This document shows, piece after piece, positions 35,755 to 45,630 of a stretch of 64,000 nucleotides of DNA. How positions within the stretch are numbered: position 1 is the first letter of the stretch; every line of letters starts with the position of its first letter. Origin of the DNA: Atherinomorus stipes (taxonomy: Eukaryota > Chordata > Actinopteri > Atheriniformes > Atherinidae). The position numbers and the translations under genes were made by a program. The notes beneath the pieces were generated by a model. The model had not been told where the DNA came from. It did no database searches and was given only the letters and a program-made list of their open reading frames with translations. Where the stretch lies: positions 279,001-343,000 of the forward strand of contig JALJCO010001026.1 in assembly GCA_023101725.1 (NCBI GenBank), in the 5' to 3' direction.

Positions 35755-36060
35755 TTCGGGGGGGGGGGTACGACATTTACTGCGGCGGGGGGCCGGGGGT
35801 TCACCGGGGGCAGCGCGCTACGGATCACCTGGGGGGGGGGGGGCCGGGGGGGGGGGTCCGGGGGGGGGGGGGGGCCGGGGGGGCCGGCCGAGCGGCGGCG
35901 GCGCCGGGGGGAGGAGGGGCTGCTCGGGGGCCCCGGGGGGGGGGAGACCCCGCACTGTGCCGGGGGGGGGAAGCGGGGGGGGCTTGGCTGGGGGGGGGTG
36001 CTGCGAGCAGCCCTTTTCCTGGCGGCGGCCCCCCCCCCCGGGCGCCGCGGCGCCCCACCA
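35755..36060. repeat. Extreme G-rich block
   Basis: About 300 bases dominated by G runs of 5 to 12 with C-rich breaks at the right side. Open in several frames on both strands through composition. It could be real quadruplex-forming sequence or a poorly resolved assembly stretch. Confidence 0.85.
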
Positions 36061-36129
36061 GGCCCCAAACTCACGGCTGGTGGGGCCGTCCCCAACAGTG
36101 GCTAGACACGAGGGCTGGCTCTGCAGACT

Positions 36130-36390
36130 GTTAGGTGGGTGGGGGGAAACTACGATCAACCGCCGGGGCTGGGGGTGGGGCTGGCGGGTGCATTCCTCTT
36201 GTCTCTGAACACTGTCCGCTGGCGGTCTTTCTGGCTCCCACGGTGGCCTGGGCTGTTGGAGAACCTTCGGTTGTCTGACTCCCGCGCTTGGGGAGCACCT
36301 GGCCGTGGCCGCTTTTGACCATGCCGTGTTCTTTCCACTTCCGGGTGGTCCATGGTGCTCACTGGAACTTTCAGTCAACCTGGCCAATGC
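36130..36390 (-). mobile_element. Tc1-like transposase fragment
   Basis: The minus strand aligns with 42135-42400: GTTCCAGTGAGCACCAT, GGAAGTGGAAAGAACACG, AAAGCGGCCACGGCCAGG and GTCAGACAACCGAAGGTTC. It covers the end of the DNA-binding region and is broken. Both element ends are absent. Confidence 0.85.
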
Positions 36391-37261
36391 CGGTGGGGGG
36401 GTCTTTAAAGCTCTTTGCTTTTACCCGTGCCTTGCTGACACCGGGGAGAAACCTGGTGGCTAGGCTTTCTTTGCTCGGGGGGGTTCTCTATCTGACAGAC
36501 TCCAGCTGCTTTCTTGGCTTTCACATCTTTTGTCTCATTTCTTCATGTGTTCAATACTTTCCCGTGTCATTTCACTCGCATACTCAGGATCTCGGGGAGG
36601 GTGATACTGGGGTCTGTGGGGAAAAAAAATGAACAGACTTGCAGCTTTGGTCACCATTCACTTTTTTTTGGCTCATTAGTTTTCCTTTGGGTGAGAACTG
36701 GGGAAAAATTATAAAAATGTTTAACTCATTGAGTGTGAAAAAGGGAGTCCGTCATTCAAGGGGGCTGGTCACACAAATTCTCTGTTTTCAATAAGTGCTA
36801 AAAATTCAGGACTTGGTTCACTTTCATAGAAGATATGTAAGCTCGGTTTTCCATTTCAAAATCTCTGGGGGAGGAGTGTGGGGAATGTTAAATGCCTAGT
36901 AAAACAACTGAAGGGTTTCTGTGTGTCTGGTGGAGAATGTGGGCTTGGAGGACACAAAGAATCTCCCATGGATTAAATGGTCTGGTGAAATGGGGTATGT
37001 TCTTTTTTTGCTTGTTGTGTGTTGTGGTTTCTCTTGGTGGTTTTTTCTTCATTGTGTGTTTGTTGATAGTTTAGATGGGTGGGTTTGTGGGAGGTTTTCG
37101 GTTTATGGTGTATCTGTTTGGTTTTGTTTGGTTTTTATTTTTTGTGGTGTTTTTGTGTGGACTTTGATAGAGATGATACTGTCTTTTTCTTCAATGGGGT
37201 GTATATTTGTTTGGTTTTTGTCATTTTGTAATTTTTTCAGTGTTTTTTCTTGTTGTTTTAT
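36391..37261. other. No gene recognised; G- and T-rich sequence
   Basis: Strand-asymmetric sequence rich in G and T (TGTTTGGTTTTG-like runs from 37010 to 37250). It may be the body of the LINE whose 3' end follows, but no protein motif survives. Confidence 0.35.
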
Positions 37262-37437
37262 GAGCGAAGGGGTGGGATTAAATAAGCACCAGCTTCTTCC
37301 CACTCCTTTTGGAAAAAGACTTTTTTTTTTTTTTATTTTTTCTCTTTGGAGTACTTCTTTCTTTTGGTTTCTTGTTTGTTTTTAAATGTCTTATGTTCAA
37401 TAAAGAATCAAATCAAAATCAAATAAAAAAAAAAAAA
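37262..37437 (+). mobile_element. LINE 3' end with A-rich tail
   Basis: GGGGTGGGATTAAATAAGCA, then CTTCTTCCCACTCCTTTT and TCAATAAAGAATCAAATCAA with an A run is a recurrent 3' end of fish non-LTR elements. Upstream coding sequence is not recognisable. Confidence 0.6.
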
Positions 37438-37440
37438 AAT

Positions 37441-38215
37441 AAAACGCCCAGACACATTAGAGCGCCTTTCCATGATGGCCAACATACCCATGGGACGCGA
37501 TGGATGTACAGAAAACCGAGATGTTGCTCAAGGTTGCTCCCCGTCAGGGCCCACTGGGAGGTAATTGCCAAACCGCTGTATCGGCCGTGCGGTTGTTCTG
37601 TTCGTCCTCACAACTTTCTGAAGAATTGTTGAATTTCATAAAAGAGAAGAGATAATTTAGATAAGGAAGAAGCTCAGACGTTTACTAGATGGTCATCTAT
37701 AAATATGACTAATCTGAGAGAAGATGAGGATAGACAGGAGGTGGTTATGTTCTGATGTTGGTTTCGTCCATTTTCGTGTCATTGCCCAGCTCTAGCCCCA
37801 TCACGCTTGTTTCATTTTGTTTGGTTTTTTCATACGAGTTTGCCTCACGCTCTAGGACTGGTTCCTTCTCTCTGTCCCGTGTGGAACAGAAAAGGAAAGA
37901 AAGCTTTCAGCTTCTGCTGCCTCTGCCTGGAACACTGCAAGCTGTGTTTTCCTCTTAATTTGCCACTGTTTAGGCAAATTTTGCCCCACTTCATTGAATT
38001 CAAAATAAAACTGGTTTCTGTGTTTTGCTTTGTTTTTCTGCGTGTGCTGCTGCCTTCTTGGCCTGGTCACCCGGACAGAGGTCTGAGTCATTGGTACTGG
38101 TAAATAAAGGTTTAAAAAAGCCCATTGAACCATTAAAACGCTAGATTTATTCATTGTTACTTTTGTCAATTTCACTGAGCTGATTTTTTTCCGTCTTTAA
38201 TGGGAGGGGTACATA
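37441..38215 (+). mobile_element. Diverged partial copy of the 20982 Tc1-type element
   Basis: Matches in order: CAGACACATTAGAGCGCCTTT with 21172-21195, GCCCCATCACGCTTGTTT with 21580-21600, and TTTTGTCAATTTCA plus CTTTAATGGGAGGGGTA with 21720-21785. A block at 37840-38112, ending in GGTAAATAAAGGTTTAAAAA, is absent from the other copy. It looks like a retroposed LINE 3' piece. Confidence 0.6.
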
Positions 38216-38248
38216 TATCCCCCACCTTCTGCAGTAAATTTGAAAAAT

Positions 38249-38440
38249 ACTGATGGAGCTGCAGGGTGTTGTGGTGGTCAGCTTTAAGGTTGCTGGTTCT
38301 AATCTCACTTGGTTCTCTCTGTGTGAAGTTTCTATGTTCTCCGAGAGTGTGTGTGTGGGGGGCTCTTTCTAGGTTCATCTAGCTCCAGCTGGGATAGGCT
38401 CTGGCCTGATCAATGATGTGATGGATAGATAGAGGGATGG
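38249..38440 (+). mobile_element. tRNA-derived SINE, old diverged copy
   Basis: Retains GTGTTGTGGTGGTCAGC, GTTGCTGGTTCTAATCTCAC (box B region), CTGTGTGAAGTTTCTATGTT and AGCTGGGATAGGCTCTGG in the order of the 32793 family, ending in GATGGATAGATAGAGGGATG. More diverged than the other copies. Confidence 0.6.
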
Positions 38441-39075
38441 AAACATGGGTGATGCCTTGGTAACCTGAACCGTTCATGTGCATCTTATAGGCTAAAGAGT
38501 TAATTTTGCTGTGAGGTTCACTGCGGCGCCTGTCATGGGGAGTGAAGACTGAAGTCGTCCTCACTGAGTTTGCATGAACTTCAGCTACACTTGAATTCAC
38601 ACACACTTCCAATTAACACAATGCATGCTTCAATAGACACACACTTAAAATTAATTCACTGCATGGCTGAATGCAAACACATGCCCCACACTTATGCTTC
38701 AGCACACATACTGACACATTCCCAACACCCACGGCGAACACACTCACACGCCGAGGTTAACAGTGTACAGCAGACAGTGACACCACAGAAATACACTGTG
38801 ACATTAGAAGGAATATACAGCAAAGTTTCATTAGCAGAGAAGAATCAGGGGTGATGATCAGTCAGATTTCCTGTTAGCTGTAAAGATTCTCCTACAAACA
38901 GAATTTATCTCTGAATTACTCGTCCAGCTGCAGGTGTGTCAGACCAGCTGATGTGGTTCTGTTTCCCCAGCTGCAACAAAGTTTGTTCAAAGTTTGCTTT
39001 AGGAGATTTCTTTCAACATACACTACTCACAAAAAGTTAGGTATATTTGTTTTTTTGTATGATGTAAGAATGAAC
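38441..39075. other. No gene recognised; one Tc1-type end
   Basis: CA-rich in places (38580-38760). At 39022-39050 ACTACTCACAAAAAGTTAGG resembles a Tc1-like terminal repeat, without a partner. Confidence 0.4.
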
Positions 39076-39305
39076 TTAAAGGGACTTGAGGCAAGATTAA
39101 GAAACGAAACTCGCAACTGCCGCGACTGGCGCTTCAGGTTACTGCAGCCACGAGCAAAGCCGTCACGGGAGCGAGCACAAACTGAAGCTATAATGTTGTT
39201 TACTCACCTTTTTCTCCGTAGTTACACTTTTTAGTGTCTTTCAGTTGATCTGGATCGTTTTCTGATGGCAGAAGAATCCATAACTATCGCTTACAGTGTT
39301 TGAAT

Positions 39306-40499
39306 TTAAAGGAGCCCTGTCATGAAAAATGGACGTTTTAAGAGCTTTTCAGCATGTCAGTGTGTTATTTCCTCATCAAGAAATGATTTAAATCGTTATT
39401 TTTCTTCATTCGTGCATATTTGAGTAATCTACATGAATATTTAAACCAAGCGCTACCTCCCTGCAAACGACTGACGATCCACCCCGTTACGTATGAACGT
39501 GGCACCAATCACGAAGTGACAAACACGCATGCGCAACATCGTAGCAAGACGCCCTCTGTTGAACAGAAACTCAGAGAATCCTATACACACTCTCTGAGGA
39601 AGAAACTAACACCTGCAGGAAGATTTCCTCAGAGACAAGCAGCCATCAGCTAACAGACGTTTGCTCCAGAGTTCAGGAGAATTTTCTTCCTTTTTTTTTT
39701 TTTTTTTTTTTTAAGCTCTAGAGGACAGCAAGTTGGGAAAAATGCAGTTACGTTTAGCGTGGTTATGTTCAGCGTGGGAGTTTATTTGTTGTACTGGATG
39801 AATCGACTTGCCAGAAGTGGTTGGATTATAACTTCAGGAGCAGGGAAAAAAAAACTCAACTTTGTGTAAGAACTTCACTCCTGACAACTTCATGAATGTC
39901 GGGCAGTAAAGTGTTTTCTTCTCTGGGATTACGTCTGAAACCTGACGCAGTTCCTACTATAAAAACGCGCATGGACAGACAACAACACTGGTGAGTCAGC
40001 ACATCTCTCAGCTCAATGCTAACTGTTAGCCTATGATTTGTTCGCTAATTTACTTACTTGTCAGGGGTCTCTGTGGTACTTCTGTGGTACTGCGTGTACT
40101 TCAAACTCCATATCAGACTCTGGGTCGAGCGCATACAGCTCCATAACAGGCTGGTCTGTTTTATCCCGTCCATCGGAGTAATTATCCATCAATGTTTACT
40201 ACTAACATCCACATGACAGCTGCCGGTGCCGGTGCTACAGACAATTCTGTGACCCTTCAGAATAAGTGTCTCTTCCGGGGCGACGTCATGAAATGGGCGT
40301 AAAACATGCTGCAATTGGTCGAGAGCTCCGCGGTTCAGTACAGTCAGCCATCTTACTTCCGTGTTGGAAATTAGATGCATCGAAAAACTAATATTTAACA
40401 CCAAATTAGTTTCTATAGTAACGATGGGAACATATCTAGCTTATAGATGCCTATATTTGACTTTTGGAACATTTGAAAAGCATGATGCAGCTCCTTTAA
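39306..40499 (-). mobile_element. TTAA-target element, family B, with exon-like frame
   Basis: The ends are TTAA|AGGAGCCCTGTCATG and, inverted, TTAA|AGGAGCTGCATCATG; TTAA lies on each side. It sits inside a family A copy. The minus strand holds a short exon-like frame (40061-40189). A T run lies at 39692-39711. TTAA duplication fits Kolobok or piggyBac; I favour Kolobok because of the encoded peptide. Confidence 0.85.
40061..40189 (-). pseudogene. Exon-like frame of a transposon protein
   Basis: Forty-two codons from an ATG (MDNYSDGRDKTDQPVMELYA, then LDPESDMEFEVHAVPQ) to a stop, with CAAGTAAGT, a strong splice donor, immediately after. The acidic YALDPESD-type start resembles first exons of the P2X7-tail-like proteins carried by fish Kolobok-type elements. 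That link is from memory of the style and is uncertain. No further exons are seen inside the 1.2-kb element. Confidence 0.4.
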
Positions 40500-40570
40500 T
40501 GCAACCGTCTTTTTCCTGCATCAAAACAACGGATGTAGGTCATTTGATGTCACGTCCACAGGGCAGTGTG

Positions 40571-41515
40571 GTATGGAGTTTATTTTGTGTTTTAATAGAA
40601 ATCAAGAAAAAAAATAATCTGAAAGAGGAAAACAGTTTTGAATCCAAAATAAAAAATATTGAGAGAACAAATTTGCACACTGATAGCAAAAACTGATGTG
40701 ATTTGAGACTAAAGAAAATGTTTTGAAGGAAAATATTTTGTAATAGAATAAATAAAAATAAATTGACATTTGGAAAATTATTTTCAAAGGAAAGAAGCTC
40801 TCTCAAAAATATATTTTTTACTCTCAAATAGCTTTTTTTTTGCATTCAGAGTGAAAACATTTTCTCTAAAAACAAAAATTCTCTCTCAAAACTTTTTCCT
40901 TCTCGCTTTCAAAACCTAAGTCTTTGCTCTCGATTCAGAATTTTTCTCTCGATGTGAAAACTGTGTCATGGGCGGGTCTGTGTTCCTATTGGCCAGTCTC
41001 AACAGAACTGACAGCCGGGTGGTGATATTCTGGGTAAAGGTGGTGACGCCTTCCTCGTTAGTATTCATGAGGAAACTCCCGCTGAACCAGACGTACTGAT
41101 CCAGCAGCACGTTTAGAAGGACTCAGACTAGCGCTTTCTGAACGGTCAATAAATGCTGCTACTGCTTTGGGAAACATGGATACACATCGCTGCGTCTTTC
41201 ATAAAAGTTAATAAAATAAGCAACCGGGTTATAGTTATACGTGTACACTTTTAGACATCGACTCGGGTCGAGTGGCTGCAGCCTCAGCCCTGCCAGTGTC
41301 TGACGAGACGTGTTAAAATATTCGTTGCCGAGACTGGAGGAAAATGTCAGTGTCTGGTCTGTCAGACATTCATAAGATGCAGGAAATTCCTGCTTATTGT
41401 GCATTAATCTGTCTGTCAAAAGCTAAAAAAAAGTAGTGCATCATCTTTTTGTTTGCTCGATTTCTCTGCTAATTCAATTGCACAGAGAAACGTCTGTGTG
41501 CCCAGGGGAAACGAT
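40571..41515. other. No gene recognised
   Basis: AT-rich sequence with CTCTC-AAAA-rich patches (40795-40940). No elements or coding signals recognised. Confidence 0.35.
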
Positions 41516-41684
41516 TTCAGAGCATAAATGAACACCCGGAACAAGGATGTTTCCACACGCCAAGTTTGGACACTGTGCGTGATGACGTATTCACGGGACA
41601 AATCGTTCAGCCAGTGATAGTGCACTATTACTGCACCACTTCTGGCAGAAAAAAGTGCAACTTTTTAATGCCCGCATCTGTATA
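41516..41684 (-). repeat. Dispersed repeat, copy 2
   Basis: Inverted copy of 1326-1497 (CCACACGCCAAGTTTGG, TACTGCACCACTTCTGGCAG, GCCCGCATCTG-TA). Its end touches the left end of the Tc1-like element. Confidence 0.75.
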
Positions 41685-43271
41685 ACAGGAAAAAAATATT
41701 AAAAACACCAACATTTTTCTCAGAAAATATATTTCTAGTAGAGCTATTGACATGAAATTTTCAACAGATGTCGGCAACAACCCAAGTAATGCACACATAC
41801 AAAGAAATCCTAACATTTATGTCCATAAATGAAGTTATGTGTAGTATAGTGAAATGACACAGGGAATAAGTATTGAATACATGAAGAAATGGAGGACAAA
41901 AAGATCTGGAAAGCCAAGAAAGCAGCTGGAGTCTGTCAGTATTTAGAAAGTAATCCTGTCCCCTATCAGTGCAAAGTAATATCAGCTGCTTTAGTCCTGA
42001 TTGATGCCTTTAAAAAGGTTTCTCATCACCAAGGTGTCAGAAAAGAAGCATTGCATGATGGGTAAAAGCAAAGAGCTGTCTAAAGACCTACGCAGCCTTA
42101 TTGCAAACACACTGAAGGCATTGGTTCCAGGTGCATTTCTAAACTTCTGAAAGTTCCAGTGAGCACCATTGGGACCATCATCCGGAAGTGGAAAGAACAC
42201 GACATGGTCATAAAGCGGCCACGGCCAGGTGCTCCTCACAAGATTTCAGACAGAGGAGTCAGAACAATCATCAGAAAGGTTCTCCAAAAGCCCAGGACCA
42301 CTCGTGGAGAGCTTCAGAAAGACCTGGAACCAGCAGCTACAGTTGTTTCAGAGAAAACAAGAAGGAATGCACTCAACCGCCATGGCCTTCATGCACGCAC
42401 ACCACGCAAGACTCCATTTCTGAAGAAGAAGCAGGTTGATGCTGGTTTGAAGTTTGCAACACAACATCTGGACAAACCCATGACATTCTGGAAAACATAG
42501 TCTGGTCAGATGAGACCAGAACTGAACTCTTCGGATGTCATAACATGTTTGGAGGAGAAATGGCACTGCACTTGACCCCGGAATCACCATAGCAACAGTG
42601 AAGTTTGGAGGTGGGAACATCATGGTAGGGGCTGTTTTTCAGCATGTGGTACGGGCAGACTTCATATCATTGAAGGAAGAATGAATGGAGAAAAGTAGAG
42701 AGACATTTTGGACCAGAATCTGCTGCATCTGCAGCTGCTGAAGATGAAAAGAGGCTGGATCTTTCAGCAAGACGACCGTCCCACCACACAGCCAAGAAAC
42801 ACTCACCTGCTTTAAAGAAGAAGAAGATAAAGCTGCTAGAACAGACCAGTCAATCATCCAATTTGAATCCAATTGAAAATCTTTGGAAAGAACTGAAGAT
42901 CCGAGTTCACAGAAGAGACCCAGAACCTTGAAGATTTGAAGGCAGTTTGTGGAAGAATGGACCAAAATCACACCTGAGCAACGTATTCCACTGGTTTCTC
43001 CATACAGGAGGCGTCTGGAAGCTGGAACCACCAACAAAGGTTTTTACACTAAGTATTAAATAGATTTCAGTAAGCGTATTCAATACTTATTCCCTGTGTC
43101 ATTTCACTATATTACGCATAACTTTATTTATGAACATAAATGTTAGGATTTCTTTGTATGTGTGCATTACTTGGGTTGTTGCTGACACCTGGTGAAAATT
43201 TCATGTCAATCGCTCTACTAGAAATATATTTTCTGAGAAAAATGTTGGTGTTTTCTTTCCCCTGCTGTATA
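41683..43271 (+). mobile_element. Tc1-like transposon with about 200-bp inverted repeats
   Basis: The left repeat (41683-41880) and right repeat (43068-43271) are inverted copies sharing AACACCAACATTTTTCTCAG, AATATATTTCTAGTAGAG, ACCCAAGTAATGCACACATA and GACACAGGGAATAAGTATTG. TA flanks the ends. Long terminal repeats of this kind are known in the fish Tc1 group that includes Tdr and salmonid elements. The transposase is near full length but broken. Confidence 0.92.
42055..43063 (+). pseudogene. Tc1-like transposase, broken
   Basis: The start is MMGKSKELSKDLRSLIANTL. The paired-like DNA-binding half follows, with VPVSTIGTIIRKWKEH and IKRPRPGAPHKISDRGV, then the middle region (RGELQKDLEPAATVVS, HARTPRKTPFLKKKQ). 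The first catalytic aspartate is in VWSDETRTELFG, at a frame change. The second-aspartate region is degraded ([10 protein letters not shown]), and the third acidic residue is in [13 protein letters not shown]. At least four frameshifts or stops. By family knowledge it recognises the terminal repeats and inserts at TA. Confidence 0.9.
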
Positions 43272-43307
43272 TACATATATGTATTTGAGATATGAGTGTG
43301 TATATTA

Positions 43308-43364
<57 letters not shown>

Positions 43365-43395
43365 TACATATATACACACACATATATATCCATGT
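43308..43395. repeat. (AT)n microsatellite
   Basis: About 38 TA units followed by ACATACATATATACACAC. Confidence 0.96.
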
Positions 43396-43404
43396 CCACA
43401 GGTG

Positions 43405-43812
43405 TATAAATGAAGCAGCCTGGCATGCAGACTGGTTTTACAATCATTTGTAAAAGAATGTGTCGCTCTCAGGATCTCAGTAAATTCCAGTGTGGAACTG
43501 TGATAGGATGCCACCTGTGCAACAATCCAGTGGTGATATGTCCTCGCTCCTAAATATTCCACAGTCAACTGTCAGCTGTTTTATAAGAAAATGGAAGTAT
43601 TTGGGAATGACAGCAACTCAGCCACGAAGTGGTTGGCCACATATCTGACGGAGCGGGTCAGCGGATGCTGAAGCGCATAGTGTGAAGAGGTGGCCAACTT
43701 TCTGCAGAGTCAATCACTACAGACCTCCAAACTTAATGTGGCCTTCAGATCAGCTCAAGAACAGTGCGCAGAGAGCTTCATGGAATGGGTTTCCATGGCG
43801 ACCAGCTGCATC
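43405..43812 (+). mobile_element. Tc1/mariner-type 5' fragment (third family)
   Basis: The nucleotides GACAGCAACTCAGCCACGAA, CAACTTTCTGCAGAGTCAAT and CAGTGCGCAGAGAGCTTCAT belong to a widespread fish Tc1 family. They encode the N-terminal DNA-binding half of the transposase (TATQPRSGWPH in one frame). Broken, and cut off at 43812. Confidence 0.8.
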
Positions 43813-43905
43813 CATCAATAGACTTAGACTTTTAGACTTTATTGTCCCCAGGGAGGAAATGCTTTTCCACAGACCAGCCCTTAACTTCCATCTCATAACA
43901 TGACA
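43813..43905 (-). mobile_element. Non-LTR retroposon 3' tail
   Basis: On the minus strand, AGCATTTCCTCCCTGGGGAC then AATAAAGTCTAAAAGTC is the 3' end of a fish LINE/SINE type also seen at 62275-62335. It truncates the Tc1 fragment. Confidence 0.55.
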
Positions 43906-44612
43906 ATAGAAACTACACAGGATCCCACATAAAGGTACACAGCCAACATAACATTACCACACAAAGTACAACATTAAATAAGACATGACAATGACAAAGA
44001 CATGACATTGTAGTACAGGAGTGCTCAGCAGGTAATTTTGTTTAAGGCAGCTACTGTATATATAAAAGTGTGCTGTACATTTATTGAGGAAACAGCTGGC
44101 AGGGAGCATCTGTTACCCAGATGTATTTCTCTGGGTCAGATTCACAGCAGCACTGAGAATACTGCTGGTTCAGCTTTAGTGTTTCAGTGCACAGCAGAAT
44201 GCAACCCATCACTGATCACACACACACGCACACACACACGAAGCATGCCTTGACAACTGAGTGTGTCACCTGGCCAGGAGAGAAAGCAGGTGGTGGACAT
44301 CCTGATGGTTTCATTAGGCTGCAGGTTTCCATCACTCTGAGCTCCTCTCAGCGACGATATCTATCATCTCTTCAGTCTTCTTCCTTTCAGGTCTTCACAT
44401 CCATCCGTCCAGTGTCGAAGGAGCCTCAGTGGGTGAAGTCCCCAAGACCAACTTAAAACCAACCGCCAGAGGAAGCCAAAACAGGCCCAACACAGACTCT
44501 AATAACAGCTGAGCACATGAATGAAAGAAGTAATCCTAATTATATTACAGTAATGATTAAGGTTATGAGTAATAAGTAACTAAATGATTGAATTTAAGTA
44601 AATAAGGGGTAA
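43906..44612. other. No gene recognised
   Basis: Anonymous sequence with a CA run at 44219-44240. Confidence 0.35.
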
Positions 44613-45066
44613 TGTGAGCAAATGACATGTGCAAAGAGAAAGATGTCAAAAGAATGATTTTTAAGTGACTGTTGGTGGAAAACGGAGGCATGTAAGTTAA
44701 CCTTTGACAGCACAGCCTGTTCCCAAACAAGCAGATAATGTTGATAGAGTGCCAGCTGGCTGTCTCCGGACAAGCTCTGCCTGAAGTTCGAAGCCTGCGT
44801 GGTCAAGTCATGAATATTCGGGAAATAGAGGTGACGTGATCTGCTACGTCAGAATACCTATATAGGCGTGTGCAATTCAGGACTTTGGGGTTGCATCTTT
44901 TGGATCTGAAGAGCAAGGAGCTCCCCAGGAAACGGGAAAAGGCTTTGGGCAGAGGAATATCTCAGCTGGATTTCTAACACCAGATCTGATGTAACCACCT
45001 CCCAACTACAGCTGGGTGGAATTAAGTCCTCTGTCTGCTGCCATTGCTAAAGTACTAAAATAACAG
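44613..45066 (+). mobile_element. Possible solo LTR
   Basis: Starts TGTGAGCAAATG and ends AAAATAACA (TG...CA). A TATA box lies in CCTATATAGGCG (about 44857) and a promoter-like GACGTGATCTGCTACGTCAG upstream. No target duplication was found and no internal region is attached. Confidence 0.25.
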
Positions 45067-45245
45067 ATGTGCGACCGTGTTATGATGTCAACCGGAGCCA
45101 CCGTTTACAGTGCTCAGAGCAGAGTCACCTCTCTAGCCTAAACGTGTGCACGGCTGATTGTGGATTTCTCTCATCTAAAAAGAATATTTGGAAAATACAC
45201 CAGCGACGCCACGGAGATGGAACTAAGAGGAATTTGGAAGATGTG

Positions 45246-45415
45246 TCAACAATTACAGATTTGGATTTTTAAACCCAGTTTGCTCCAATGTGTGGATTAA
45301 TTGTTTTTGGGCTTCTCTTCTCGAAATGGATATATCGGGATTATAACAATTACAAATTTGGATTCTTAACACCAATTTGCTCCAATCTGTGGATTAATTG
45401 CTTTTGGATCTAATG
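45246..45415 (+). repeat. Direct duplication, 96-bp spacing
   Basis: CAACAATTACAGATTTGGAT with GTGGATTAATTGTTTTTGG (45246-45318) recurs as ATAACAATTACAAATTTGGA with GTGGATTAATTGCTTTTGG (45342-45414). Confidence 0.85.
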
Positions 45416-45630
45416 GCAGGTCCAGCAAAGGCTTTTCGCAGTGGAAAACCTTAGCTGGGTTGACCTAAATGAGCCGAAACACCACTCCAGCTTTGATATC
45501 TGCTGTATGTCTTCAAAGTGCTATAATAGCAAATCCTCAAGGTCAACTACGGGGTCTGTTTACAGACCGGACCGCTCCAGTCTAAACAACGGACCTCGGG
45601 CTTCAGGCTTCCCTCATCTAAACATCAATA

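Larger units (their letters stand above)
39076..40570 (-). mobile_element. TTAA-target MITE, family A, split copy
   Basis: Inverted relative to 21986-22453. The end TTAAAGGGACTTGAGGCAAG starts at 39076. Homology runs to 39305, is interrupted by the element at 39306-40499, and resumes at about 40503 (ACCGTCTTTTTCCTGCATCA, TCATTTGATGTCACG). It stops at about 40570, where this copy is truncated. Confidence 0.88.

Noticed and set aside
35579..36387. Glycine- and proline-rich frames of 140-209 codons
   Set aside because: All frames on both strands open together in a G/C homopolymer block, and part of it is a Tc1 fragment.
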